Part shown: in pieces, positions 8,840 through 16,158 of the stretch
Numbering within the stretch: position 1 is the first letter of the stretch
Layout: each line of letters starts with the position of its first letter
NCBI RefSeq assembly: GCF_030697065.1
Contig: NZ_JAUYQU010000199.1
Location: 1 to 39,314, forward strand
Length of the DNA stretch: 39,314 nt
Direction: 5' to 3'
DNA from: Bradyrhizobium sp.
Lineage (GTDB): Bacteria > Pseudomonadota > Alphaproteobacteria > Rhizobiales > Xanthobacteraceae
Translations under genes and position numbers: made by a program
The notes under the pieces: generated by a model
What the model was told of the DNA's origin: nothing
What the model saw: the letters and a program-made list of their open reading frames with translations, nothing else
Databases searched by the model: none

Positions 8840-9472
8840 TCAATCCGGACGCTTCATCTCGAACATGTTTTCCGGCTTGATCTCGAAATAGTCGCCCTGG
8901 CGGCCGGCCCGGACGATCGGGTGGGCCAGCGCCGTCTGGTAGACGCCGTCCTTGATGAAGGCCTTGTCGATGTGGACGGCGACGACCTCGCCGAGCGTGA
9001 GCCAGGCCTGCGCCTTCTTGCCATCGGCGCCCTGCAGCTGGATGATCTGCGACAATTTGCACTCGAAGGCGACAGGACTTTCCGCGACCCGCGGCACATT
9101 GACGAGCTTGCCCGGCACCGCCGTCAGCCCTGCGACGCTGAACTCGCTGACATCGTGGGCGACATGGGCCGCGGTGGCGTTCATCTGCTGCGCCAGATCC
9201 ATGGTCGCGAGATTCCAGACGAACTCGCCGGTCTCCTGGATGTTCTGGACGGTGTCCTTCCAGGCGGTCGAGGAAAAGCCGATCAGCGGCGGGTGGTAAT
9301 TGAAGGCGTTGAAGAAGCTGTAGGGCGCCAGATTGACGTTGCCCCTGGTGTCCCGCGACGAGATCCAGCCGATCGGCCGCGGCGCGATGATGGCATTGAA
9401 GGGATCGTGCTTGAGGCCGTGGCCGTTGGCCGGCTCGTAAAAATGCAGGTCTTTCGGGGTTTTGGCGTCCAC
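8840..9472 (-). CDS. Flavin reductase family protein (FMN-binding split barrel)
   Basis: This 210-residue protein belongs to the flavin reductase-like/DIM6-NTAB group of FMN-binding split barrels. Typical motifs are IIAPRPIGWISSRDTRGN, NLAPYSFFNAFNYHPPLIGF and DTVQNIQETGEFVWNL; the C-terminal part contains LGEVVAVHIDKAFIKDG. Members reduce flavins with NAD(P)H or bind FMN for partner oxygenases, and no partner oxygenase is adjacent. GTG at 9472 is preferred: it is preceded by AGGAAG about 6 nt upstream and gives VDAKTPKDLHFYEP, which matches the family start. The frame continues 20 codons further upstream from an unsupported ATG. Confidence 0.85.
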   Translation of the reverse strand: MDAKTPKDLHFYEPANGHGLKHDPFNAIIAPRPIGWISSRDTRGNVNLAPYSFFNAFNYHPPLIGFSSTAWKDTVQNIQETGEFVWNLATMDLAQQMNATAAHVAHDVSEFSVAGLTAVPGKLVNVPRVAESPVAFECKLSQIIQLQGADGKKAQAWLTLGEVVAVHIDKAFIKDGVYQTALAHPIVRAGRQGDYFEIKPENMFEMKRPD

Positions 9473-9555
9473 GTTATTCTTCCTATTTTGTAGCCTGGAT
9501 AGAACGAAGCGCAATCCGCGATCGCACTGCAAGCGGAATCTGGCGATTCGATCCG

Positions 9556-9636
9556 GTCATTCCGGAATGGTGCGTTAGCACCATATCCGGAATCTCGAGA
9601 TTCCGGGTTCGATGCTTCGCATCGCCCCGGAATGAC
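9556..9636. repeat. 81-bp cloverleaf-like palindromic repeat
   Basis: The outer arms GTCATTCCGG (9556-9565) and CCGGAATGAC (9627-9636) are perfect inverted copies. Between them lie three further perfect hairpins: ATGGTGC-GTTA-GCACCAT (9567-9584), a 20-bp palindrome centred on CTCGAG (9587-9606), and CGATGC-TTC-GCATCG (9610-9624). Folded, this is a four-way cloverleaf. I recall very similar CCGGAAT/ATCGAACCC intergenic repeats being frequent in Bradyrhizobium and Rhodopseudomonas genomes, so it is probably a dispersed non-autonomous element. It sits between the tetR stop and the flavin reductase start and could act as a terminator for the efflux operon. Confidence 0.8.
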
Positions 9637-9642
9637 GGCGGG

Positions 9643-10245
9643 TTATCGGCCCCGCGGTGCCATGCTGGCGAGGATGAAATCGATCATCTGGTCGATCGTC
9701 GGGCCCGGCTTGGTGGCGCATTGGGCGATCATCTGCGGATGGAAGTACCGCACCATGCCGGTACAGCAGCACAACGCCGCTTGCTCGAGGTCCGTCACCT
9801 CGAATTCGCCTGATGCCACGCCCTGCGCGATCACGCTGCCCATGGTCTGCGTAATCAATGTGATATGGGCGTTGCAGACCTCCCAGTCCTGCTCCATCGC
9901 GATGGCGACCATCTCATGCAGCTTGGAATCGCCGACATAGCGTTCCGAATTCATGCGGTGCACGGTCTTCATGAGTTCGCGCAGGCGCGGCGCCGCCGGC
10001 CCCGGTTTGTCTGCGATGCTCTGCGCGGCCTGCTCGACCTCGCCCATCAGCACGCATGCGACGCCCTCATGGATCGACTTCTTCGAATCGAAAAAGCGAT
10101 AGACGTTGGCCGGGCTCATCCGCAGCACCTTGGCGATGTCAGCCACGGTGGTCTTCTGATAGCCGATCTCGCGGAACAGACGCTCCGCCACCGCGAGAAT
10201 CCGCTCTCGGGTGTCGGGTTCGATATGGTCGGAAATCAGCGCCAT
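9643..10245 (-). CDS. TetR/AcrR family transcriptional regulator
   Basis: The 200-residue protein has the TetR N-terminal helix-turn-helix: RERILAVAERLFREIGYQKT, then TVADIAKVLRMSPANVYRFF with the recognition helix, followed by DSKKSIHEGV. The C-terminal two thirds form the variable ligand domain, which includes an unusual run of three cysteines (ALCCCTGM). It lies 29 nt downstream of the RND pump gene in the same direction and is probably the last gene of the efflux operon and its local repressor; the dyad at 14577-14602 is a candidate target. ATG 10245 is used here; an in-frame TTG at 10257 is an alternative. A tandem GTTCAAT repeat fills 10262-10275. Confidence 0.87.
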   Translation of the reverse strand: MALISDHIEPDTRERILAVAERLFREIGYQKTTVADIAKVLRMSPANVYRFFDSKKSIHEGVACVLMGEVEQAAQSIADKPGPAAPRLRELMKTVHRMNSERYVGDSKLHEMVAIAMEQDWEVCNAHITLITQTMGSVIAQGVASGEFEVTDLEQAALCCCTGMVRYFHPQMIAQCATKPGPTIDQMIDFILASMAPRGR

Positions 10246-10274
10246 GTCAGGACTCAATCTCGTTCAATGTTCAA

Positions 10275-13200
10275 TTATTCCGCCGCCTGGGCAAGCGGAA
10301 TTGCAGACTGCGGCGCAGGTTGATGCTGCGGCGCAGCGTCAACTTTCTCGGCCGTGCCGCGTTCCTCCAGGCTCTTGCGGAACCAGAGCGCGTAGAGACC
10401 CGGCAAATACAGCAGGGTGAGGAAGGTGGCGACGAACAGGCCGCCCATGATGGTGATCGCCATCGGACCCCAGAATGCCGAGCGCGTCAGCGGGATCATG
10501 GCGAGGATCGCGGCCAACGCCGTCAGCACCACCGGACGGGTACGCCGGACGGTGGCCTCGACGATCGCTTCCTTGCGGGTGAGGCCGGCGGCGACGTCGG
10601 TTTCGATCTGGTCGACCAGGATCACCGCATTGCGCATGATCATACCCGCCAGCGCGATCAGACCGAGTAGCGCCACGAAGCCGAAGGGCTGGTTGGCGAG
10701 GTTCAGTCCGAGTGATGCGCCGATGATGCCGAGCGGTGCGGTGAGGAACACCAGGATCAGCCGCGAAAAGCTCTGCAGCTGGATCATCAGCAGGGTCAGC
10801 ATCACCAGGACCATCAGCGGAAACAGCACGAAGATCGAGGCATTGCCCTTGGCGGACTCCTCGAAGGCGCCGCCCGCCTCGATCCGGTAGGCCGGCGGCA
10901 GGCCGTCGCGGATTTCCTGCAGCCTGGGCGCGATCTGGCTGGTCACGTCGGGCGCCTGCACGCCGTCGACGACGTCGGCGCGCACGGTAATCGCCATGTC
11001 GCGGTTGCGCCGCCAGATGATCGGCTCCTCGTGGGCATATTCGATTTTCGCGATCTGGGTCAGCGGCACCGCGACGCCGTTGCGCGACGTCACCGTGAGA
11101 TCGCCGACCCGGCCGAGATCGAGCCGCTCGGACGGCACCGCGCGGGCCACCACGCCGACCTTTTCGATGCCGTCGCGGATGGTGGTCACCTGCGCGCCCG
11201 AAATCAGCATGGCCAGCGCCTGCGACACGTCCTGCGGAGTGAGGCCGAGCGCACGGGCGCGGTCCTGGTCGACCGCCAGCTTGAGGTAGGGCGACTGCTC
11301 GTTCCAGTCGAGTTGCGGATCCACCACGTTGGGATTCTGCCTGACGACGTCGCGCACCTTGTAGGCGATGTCGCGCACGGTGTTGGGCTCGGGGCCGACG
11401 ACGCGGAACTGGACCGGAAAGCCGACCGGCGGGCCGAAATTGAAGCGATCGATCCGCACCCGCGCTTCGGACAACGCACCCTCGCCGACCGCCTTCTCCA
11501 GCCGGGCCTTGATCCGCTCGCGCGCATCGACGTCCTTCGAAACGATCACGATCTCGGCAAAGGCTTCATTTGGCAGCTGCGGGTTGAGCCCGAGCCAGAA
11601 GCGCGGCGAACCCTGACCGACATAGGACGTGTAGGTCGCAATGTCCTTGTCGTCCTTCAGCAACGCCTCGGCCGTCTTCACCGACTTTTCGGTGACGTTG
11701 AACGCCGTGCCCTCGGGCAACCGCAGCTGCAGGAACAGTTCCGGCCGCTCCGAGAGCGGGAAGAACTGCTGCTGCACCTGACCGAAGCCGACAATGGACA
11801 GTGCGAACACGGCAACCGTCGCCGCCACGACCTTGATCCGGTGATCGACACACCACTGGATCATGCCGCGCAGGATCCGGTAGAAGCGGGTTTCGTACAC
11901 CGCATGCGGATCGTGGTTGTGGCTGACAGTGATGTTGGGCAGCAGCTTGACACCGATATAGGGCGTGAAGATCACCGCGACGAACCAGGATGCCACCAGC
12001 GCGATCGCTACGATCCAGAAAATGCCGCCGGCATATTCGCCGACCGCCGAATTGGCAAAGCCGATGGGGAGGAAGCCGGCGGCCGTGACCAGCGTTCCCG
12101 TGAGCATCGGAAACGCGGTGGATTCCCAGGCAAAGGCTGCCGCGCGCATGCGGTCCCAGCCCTGTTCCATCTTCACCACCATCATCTCGACCGCGATGAT
12201 GGCGTCATCGACAAGCAGCCCGAGCGCGATGATCAGGGCGCCCAGCGTGATGCGGTGCAGATCGATCGACATTGCATTCATCACGATGAAGACGATCGCC
12301 AGCACCAGTGGCACGGAAAGCGCCACGACGATGCCGGTCCGCCATCCCAATGCAACGAAGCTGACAAAGAGCACGATCGCCAGCGCCTCGATGAAGGAGT
12401 TGACGAACTCGCCGACGGCGCGCTCGACCACTTTGGGCTGATCGGCGATCTGCTCGACATTGATGCCCTGCGGCACCGCCTTCATGAATTCATTGGTGGC
12501 GTTCGCGACCTCCTTGCCGAGTTCCAGGATGTTGGCGCCCTTGGCGGTGACCACGCCGATGCCGAGCGCGGGCTTGCCTTCCTGCCGCGCCACGAAAGTC
12601 GGCGGGTCGACGAAGCCGCGCGTCACACTGGCGATATCGCCCAGCCGAAATACCCGGCCATTGCTTTCAACCGGCGTCTCGGCGACGGCCTTGGCGCCAT
12701 CGAGCGCGCCGGTGACGCGCAACGGCACCCGCTGCGAGGAGGTCTCCACCGTGCCGGCCGGCACCACATTATTCTGCTTGGCAAGCGAATCGAACAGCGC
12801 CTGCGGCGTGATGCCGAGCGTCGCCAGCTTGGCGTGCGAGAACTCGACGAAAATCCGTTCTTCCTGGGCGCCGTAAAGATTGACCTTGGTCACGCCCGGC
12901 ACCTTGAGCAGCCGCTGGCGCATGCCTTCGGCGGCCTTTTTCAATTGCGCGAAGTCGGCGCCGTCGCCGCTCATCATGTAGAGAATGGAATCGACGTCGC
13001 TGAATTCGTCGTTGACGGTTGGACCGAGCAGGCCGGCCGGCAGCTGGCCCTGCACGTCCACGAGCTTCTTGCGCAGCATGTAGAACAGGTAAGGCACGTC
13101 CTTGGGCGGGGTAGAATCCTTGAAGGTGACCTGCATCGCGGTGAACGACGGTTTCGAGTAGGTCTGCACCTTGTCGAAATAGGGCAATTCCTGCAGCTTC

Positions 13201-13415
13201 TTCTCGATGGGGTCGGCGACCTGGGACTGCATTTCCGCCGCGGTGGCGCCCGGCCAGATCGCCGAGACGTTGACCACCTTCACCGTGAAGAACGGATCCT
13301 CGGCGCGGCCGAGCTTCTGGTAGGAGAAGAAGCCGGCGACGCCGAGCGCAATCATCAGGAACAGGATCAGCGCGGGATGACTGACCGCCCAGGCCGAAAG
13401 ATTGAAGTGCTTCAT
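10275..13415 (-). CDS. RND efflux transporter, inner-membrane pump (HAE1/AcrB-like)
   Basis: This 1046-residue pump has the standard RND layout: TM1 near residues 10-30 (ALILFLMIALGVAGFFSYQK), a large periplasmic loop, TM2-6, a second periplasmic loop, and TM7-12. The proton-relay acidic pair is visible in LGLLVDDAIIAVEMM, and the C-terminal half has the matching GMIMRNAVILVDQI element. Such pumps export drugs, solvents or metabolites across the envelope with a periplasmic adaptor and an outer-membrane channel; no channel gene is adjacent. ATG 13415 was chosen because GGGAGGG lies 5-11 nt upstream and the product starts MKHFNLSAWAV as in homologues. It follows the adaptor gene by 13 nt. Confidence 0.93.
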   Translation of the reverse strand: MKHFNLSAWAVSHPALILFLMIALGVAGFFSYQKLGRAEDPFFTVKVVNVSAIWPGATAAEMQSQVADPIEKKLQELPYFDKVQTYSKPSFTAMQVTFKDSTPPKDVPYLFYMLRKKLVDVQGQLPAGLLGPTVNDEFSDVDSILYMMSGDGADFAQLKKAAEGMRQRLLKVPGVTKVNLYGAQEERIFVEFSHAKLATLGITPQALFDSLAKQNNVVPAGTVETSSQRVPLRVTGALDGAKAVAETPVESNGRVFRLGDIASVTRGFVDPPTFVARQEGKPALGIGVVTAKGANILELGKEVANATNEFMKAVPQGINVEQIADQPKVVERAVGEFVNSFIEALAIVLFVSFVALGWRTGIVVALSVPLVLAIVFIVMNAMSIDLHRITLGALIIALGLLVDDAIIAVEMMVVKMEQGWDRMRAAAFAWESTAFPMLTGTLVTAAGFLPIGFANSAVGEYAGGIFWIVAIALVASWFVAVIFTPYIGVKLLPNITVSHNHDPHAVYETRFYRILRGMIQWCVDHRIKVVAATVAVFALSIVGFGQVQQQFFPLSERPELFLQLRLPEGTAFNVTEKSVKTAEALLKDDKDIATYTSYVGQGSPRFWLGLNPQLPNEAFAEIVIVSKDVDARERIKARLEKAVGEGALSEARVRIDRFNFGPPVGFPVQFRVVGPEPNTVRDIAYKVRDVVRQNPNVVDPQLDWNEQSPYLKLAVDQDRARALGLTPQDVSQALAMLISGAQVTTIRDGIEKVGVVARAVPSERLDLGRVGDLTVTSRNGVAVPLTQIAKIEYAHEEPIIWRRNRDMAITVRADVVDGVQAPDVTSQIAPRLQEIRDGLPPAYRIEAGGAFEESAKGNASIFVLFPLMVLVMLTLLMIQLQSFSRLILVFLTAPLGIIGASLGLNLANQPFGFVALLGLIALAGMIMRNAVILVDQIETDVAAGLTRKEAIVEATVRRTRPVVLTALAAILAMIPLTRSAFWGPMAITIMGGLFVATFLTLLYLPGLYALWFRKSLEERGTAEKVDAAPQHQPAPQSAIPLAQAAE

Positions 13416-13428
13416 GGCGCCCTCCCGC

Positions 13429-14535
13429 TCAGAACGACAGTGACGAGACGACCCTGACCTTCTGGGCCGGGTCGAGTTTCTGCACGCCAAGCACGACGAC
13501 TTTCGAGCCTTCATCGACGCCGCCGGAAATGACGACGTTGTTGCTGTCGTAGGATTTCACGGTGACCGGCCTCAGGGTCACATCGCCCTTGTCGTCGACG
13601 ATGTAGAGCGAGGGATTGCCGCCCTGGCTGTACAGCGCCGACAGCGGCAGCCGCGCCACGTTCGACGTGGCGGGATCGGCCAGCGTCAACGTCGCGGTCA
13701 TGCCGAGAGAAACGCTCGCGCCGGCGTCCGGCAGCGAGAACTTCGCGAGGTAGGTGCGCGTGGCGGGATCGGCGGCGGGCGCGATCTCGCGAAGTTTCGC
13801 CGCATATTTCCTGTCCGGCTCGGACCACAGGCTGACGCTGGCGGTGCCCTCCTTGGCACGGCCGACCAGCGTTTCAGGGATCGCGACCACGGCTTCCTTT
13901 TCTGCAAAGCGCGCGACCCTGACCGCGGTCTGCCCCGACGCGACCACCTGCCCGCCATCGATCAGGGTGGCAGTGACGACACCGCGGGTGTCGGCGACCA
14001 GGGTCGCATAGGACAGGCTGTTCTTGGTCAGTTCGACCGAGCGCTCGGCGCGATTGAACCGGGCGCGGGCTTCATCGGCCGCGGCGCGGGACTGATCCAT
14101 CTGCGCGTCGGTAGTCCAGCCTTTGGCGCGCAAATCCCTGGCACGTTGCTCGGCGGCGGTAGCTTGCGCCAGCACGCCGGTAGCGGCGCGGAATTCGGCC
14201 TCCGCCTGCTCGGCCTGCAATTTCAGATCGACCTCGTCGAGCGTGGCCAAGGGCTGGCCGACATCGACGGTCTGGCCAACTTCGACCAGGCGCTTTGCCA
14301 CCTTGCCGGGAACCCGGAAGCCCATGTCGGTCTCGATCCGGGGCTTGATGGTGCCGACAAAACTGCGCTCCGGCGATTCCGGCTTGTACTGCACCGTCGC
14401 TACCAGCACGGGGCGCCCGGGGGTGGCTTTTTCCGCGACTTTCTCGTTGCAACCACTCAGGGCGACTGCCACGGCAGCCAATGACAGGCCAGCTAAGAAT
14501 TTGGAATAGCTCGACAAAATGGAACGGGCTAACAT
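13429..14535 (-). CDS. RND efflux periplasmic adaptor (membrane fusion lipoprotein)
   Basis: The 368-residue protein starts with a lipoprotein signal peptide; the lipobox ALSGC places the lipidated cysteine at residue 29. The rest shows the HlyD/AcrA adaptor pattern: a beta strand block with GFRVPGKVAKRLVEVGQTVD and GQPLATLDEVD (biotinyl-lipoyl half-domain), an alpha-helical hairpin from about residue 105 to 170 rich in Ala, Glu and Arg, the second half-domain, and a beta barrel. It links the RND pump to an outer-membrane channel in the periplasm. ATG 14535 has GAGGGAA 6-12 nt upstream. First gene of the adaptor-pump-tetR operon. Confidence 0.92.
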   Translation of the reverse strand: MLARSILSSYSKFLAGLSLAAVAVALSGCNEKVAEKATPGRPVLVATVQYKPESPERSFVGTIKPRIETDMGFRVPGKVAKRLVEVGQTVDVGQPLATLDEVDLKLQAEQAEAEFRAATGVLAQATAAEQRARDLRAKGWTTDAQMDQSRAAADEARARFNRAERSVELTKNSLSYATLVADTRGVVTATLIDGGQVVASGQTAVRVARFAEKEAVVAIPETLVGRAKEGTASVSLWSEPDRKYAAKLREIAPAADPATRTYLAKFSLPDAGASVSLGMTATLTLADPATSNVARLPLSALYSQGGNPSLYIVDDKGDVTLRPVTVKSYDSNNVVISGGVDEGSKVVVLGVQKLDPAQKVRVVSSLSF

Positions 14536-14576
14536 GGCGGCTTCCCTCGATGATACCGAGAGACTGTCGATTATCT

Positions 14577-14602
14577 AGTGACGATTGTCAACATTCGTCA
14601 CT
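14577..14602. promoter_or_regulatory. Inverted-repeat operator candidate upstream of efflux operon
   Basis: AGTGACGA (14577-14584) and TCGTCACT (14595-14602) are perfect inverted 8-mers separated by 10 nt. The spacer read on the minus strand contains TTGACA, a consensus -35 hexamer, so a bound protein would block the efflux promoter about 40-65 nt before the adaptor start. A TetR dimer encoded by the third gene of the operon is the obvious candidate, but this is inference. Confidence 0.5.
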
Positions 14603-14749
14603 GTTCATGATTTCGTGAGCTGGCTTGCTGGTTAAGAGGGCGCGAATGACGGAGCCAGGCGCACCGGCTGCGCAAGATCTGCACAACAATCCGCAATTCC
14701 TGATCATCCCTCCCATCAGCCCTGCCAACCGGGCGTTCAGGATCGGGGC

Positions 14750-14929
14750 ATGGGGAAAATCATCATCGTGCGCTTCGGACCATCGCGGCTGCCCCGTCGG
14801 CTGCTCAAGGATGGCTGGTGGCTGGAGACGCCACCCGCCCGGCGCCCCGTGGCCGCCGTTCTGCAGCGCGATGCGCCCCGACCCGAACGCCCGGTTCGCC
14901 ACCTTTCGCTCGTCACCTCAGGGAAATGA
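14750..14929 (+). CDS. Small basic hypothetical ORF (59 aa), doubtful
   Basis: An ATG at 14750 opens a 59-codon frame starting MGKIIIVRFGPSRLPRRLL and ending SLVTSGK. The product is Arg- and Pro-rich, and I recognise no domain. No good Shine-Dalgarno is visible; GATCGGGGC lies just before the ATG. Its TGA overlaps the ATG of the next small frame (ATGA at 14926-14929), which hints at an operon-like arrangement. The surrounding 850 bp contains decayed genes, so this could equally be chance open sequence in GC-rich DNA. Confidence 0.25.
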   Translation: MGKIIIVRFGPSRLPRRLLKDGWWLETPPARRPVAAVLQRDAPRPERPVRHLSLVTSGK

Positions 14930-15097
14930 AGGCCATGTCGATTGCGACCGTTCCGATTTCGAAATCGCTCCGGCTCCCGCGCGCCATTGGTCACGCCGCT
15001 GGTGCTGGCAACCGGCGCTGCGGCGATGCTGCTGGTGGCGGCCGGGCTGGTGCTGATGCTGGTTCAGATCAAACTGAAGAGGCCCATTCGTGGCTGA
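14926..15097 (+). pseudogene. Small single-TM protein, apparently frameshifted
   Basis: From ATG 14926 the frame gives MKAMSIATVPISKSLRLPR. One base later in phase, from 14984, it continues as a clear membrane segment (PLVTPLVLATGAAAMLLVAA, then GLVLMLVQIK) and a basic tail LKRPIRG ending at TGA 15095-15097. Joining both parts by removing one base in the CGCGCGCC run near 14978-14985 would give a normal 56-residue bitopic membrane protein with a basic cytoplasmic end. As written, the TM part can only start at TTG 14942. Either a true frameshift, a sequencing error, or an uncharacterised 51-residue protein with a TTG start. Confidence 0.4.
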
Positions 15098-15454
15098 TCA
15101 CCGCAACGCCATCTCGCCGGCGATGATCCTGTGCGGACGCTGTTGGTCCACGCGCCGCGGCTCATCGCCTCCTGCAATGTGGCGCATTCGCGGGAAAACG
15201 ACGTCACCGGGCCGAGACTCGACTTGCAGTATCTCGCCTCGCTTGGCCCGCAAGCGCTGCCGCCGGTTGAAGCCTCCATGAATCGGATTCCCGCGCTTTG
15301 GTCGATCGTCTGGCAGTACCGGCACACGCACGAAAACCGGCGGCGGCGCTCGGAAAACTGGCGAGCCACGGATTTTCGGACATGGCGCCTGCAGCGTTAT
15401 TTGGCTAACAATTCCGGCATCGCGCAACAACCCCTCGGCGACGACAAAGGCTAG
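15098..15454 (+). pseudogene. C-terminal remnant of a DUF4173/DUF4153-like membrane protein
   Basis: The frame reads RTLLVHAPRLIASCNVAHSR, then LDLQYLASLGPQALPPVEAS, and ends with NWRATDFRTWRLQRYLANN. This order (N-V-x-H, LDxxYLxSLGPxALP, WRxxxFRxWRL) is what I know from the C-terminal end of DUF4173/DUF4153 proteins, which are normally several hundred residues with many membrane segments. All of the membrane part is missing. The only start is GTG 15131, inside the conserved part. A deletion remnant is most likely. The adjacent response regulator gene starts 5 nt later, so this may be the scar of an event that rearranged the region before the two-component operon. Confidence 0.45.
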
Positions 15455-15459
15455 CGCAC

Positions 15460-16158
15460 GTGGCTCATTCCATTCTCCTGGTCGATGATGACCCTCATAT
15501 CCGCGACGTCGTGCGCTTTGCGTTCGAGAAGACCGGCATGGCTATTTCCATCGCGCAGGATGGCAAGGAGGCGCTGGCCCGGTTCGACCGCAACGTCCAC
15601 GACCTCATCGTGCTCGACATCGGCATGCCGGAGATGGACGGGCTGGAGGTCTGCCGCCAGATCCGGAAGACCTCGGATACGCCGATCCTGTTCCTGTCGG
15701 CCCGCGACGAGGAGATCGACCGCATCCTCGGCCTCGAAATCGGCGGCGACGACTATGTGACGAAGCCGTTCAGTCCGCGCGAACTGGTGGCGCGAGTCAA
15801 TGCGATCCTGCGGCGGACGAGAAATGCCCCGGCGCCCGCGGAAAGCAAGGCGATGAACCATGGCGGGGTCGCACTCGATCGGGACGCGCGCACCGCGAGC
15901 TTCAGGAATACACCGATTGCGCTGACGGCGCTGGAATTCTCCATCCTGCGCACGTTGCTGGCCCGGCCAGGCTTCGTGTTCACGCGCGAATTGATTCTGG
16001 ATGCCGCCTATGCCGGCAATATTCACGTCGCCGACCGCACCATCGACAGCCATGTCAGGAACATCCGCGCCAAGTTTGCCGCCGCCGGCTGCGAGTCCGC
16101 GATCGAGACCGTGCACGGCGTCGGCTTCAAACTGGGACGTTGCGAGGCCGCGCGTTGA
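15460..16158 (+). CDS. OmpR/PhoB-type response regulator
   Basis: This 232-residue protein has a receiver domain (residues 4-118) with the acidic pair DDDP at 9-12, the phospho-acceptor Asp53 in IVLDIGMPEMDG, and the conserved Lys102 in YVTKPFSPRELV. A winged-helix DNA-binding domain follows (about 132-228) with LTALEFSILRTLLARPGFVF and the recognition helix VADRTIDSHVRNIR, ending in the wing ETVHGVGFKLG. The start is GTG with AAAGG about 10 nt upstream. The next gene, a histidine kinase, overlaps by 4 nt and is the cognate sensor. Resemblance to CreB is general only; targets are unknown. Confidence 0.92.
   Translation: MAHSILLVDDDPHIRDVVRFAFEKTGMAISIAQDGKEALARFDRNVHDLIVLDIGMPEMDGLEVCRQIRKTSDTPILFLSARDEEIDRILGLEIGGDDYVTKPFSPRELVARVNAILRRTRNAPAPAESKAMNHGGVALDRDARTASFRNTPIALTALEFSILRTLLARPGFVFTRELILDAAYAGNIHVADRTIDSHVRNIRAKFAAAGCESAIETVHGVGFKLGRCEAAR

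Noticed and set aside
9473..9532. ATG 9532 as start of the flavin reductase
   Set aside because: The 20 extra residues show no similarity and lack a ribosome-binding site. GTG 9472 has AGGAAG at good spacing.
11031..13457. 808-codon open frame on the plus strand antisense to the RND pump
   Set aside because: It has Arg/His/Gly-rich composition without domains or a ribosome-binding site. It is a shadow of GC-biased codon use in the real pump gene.
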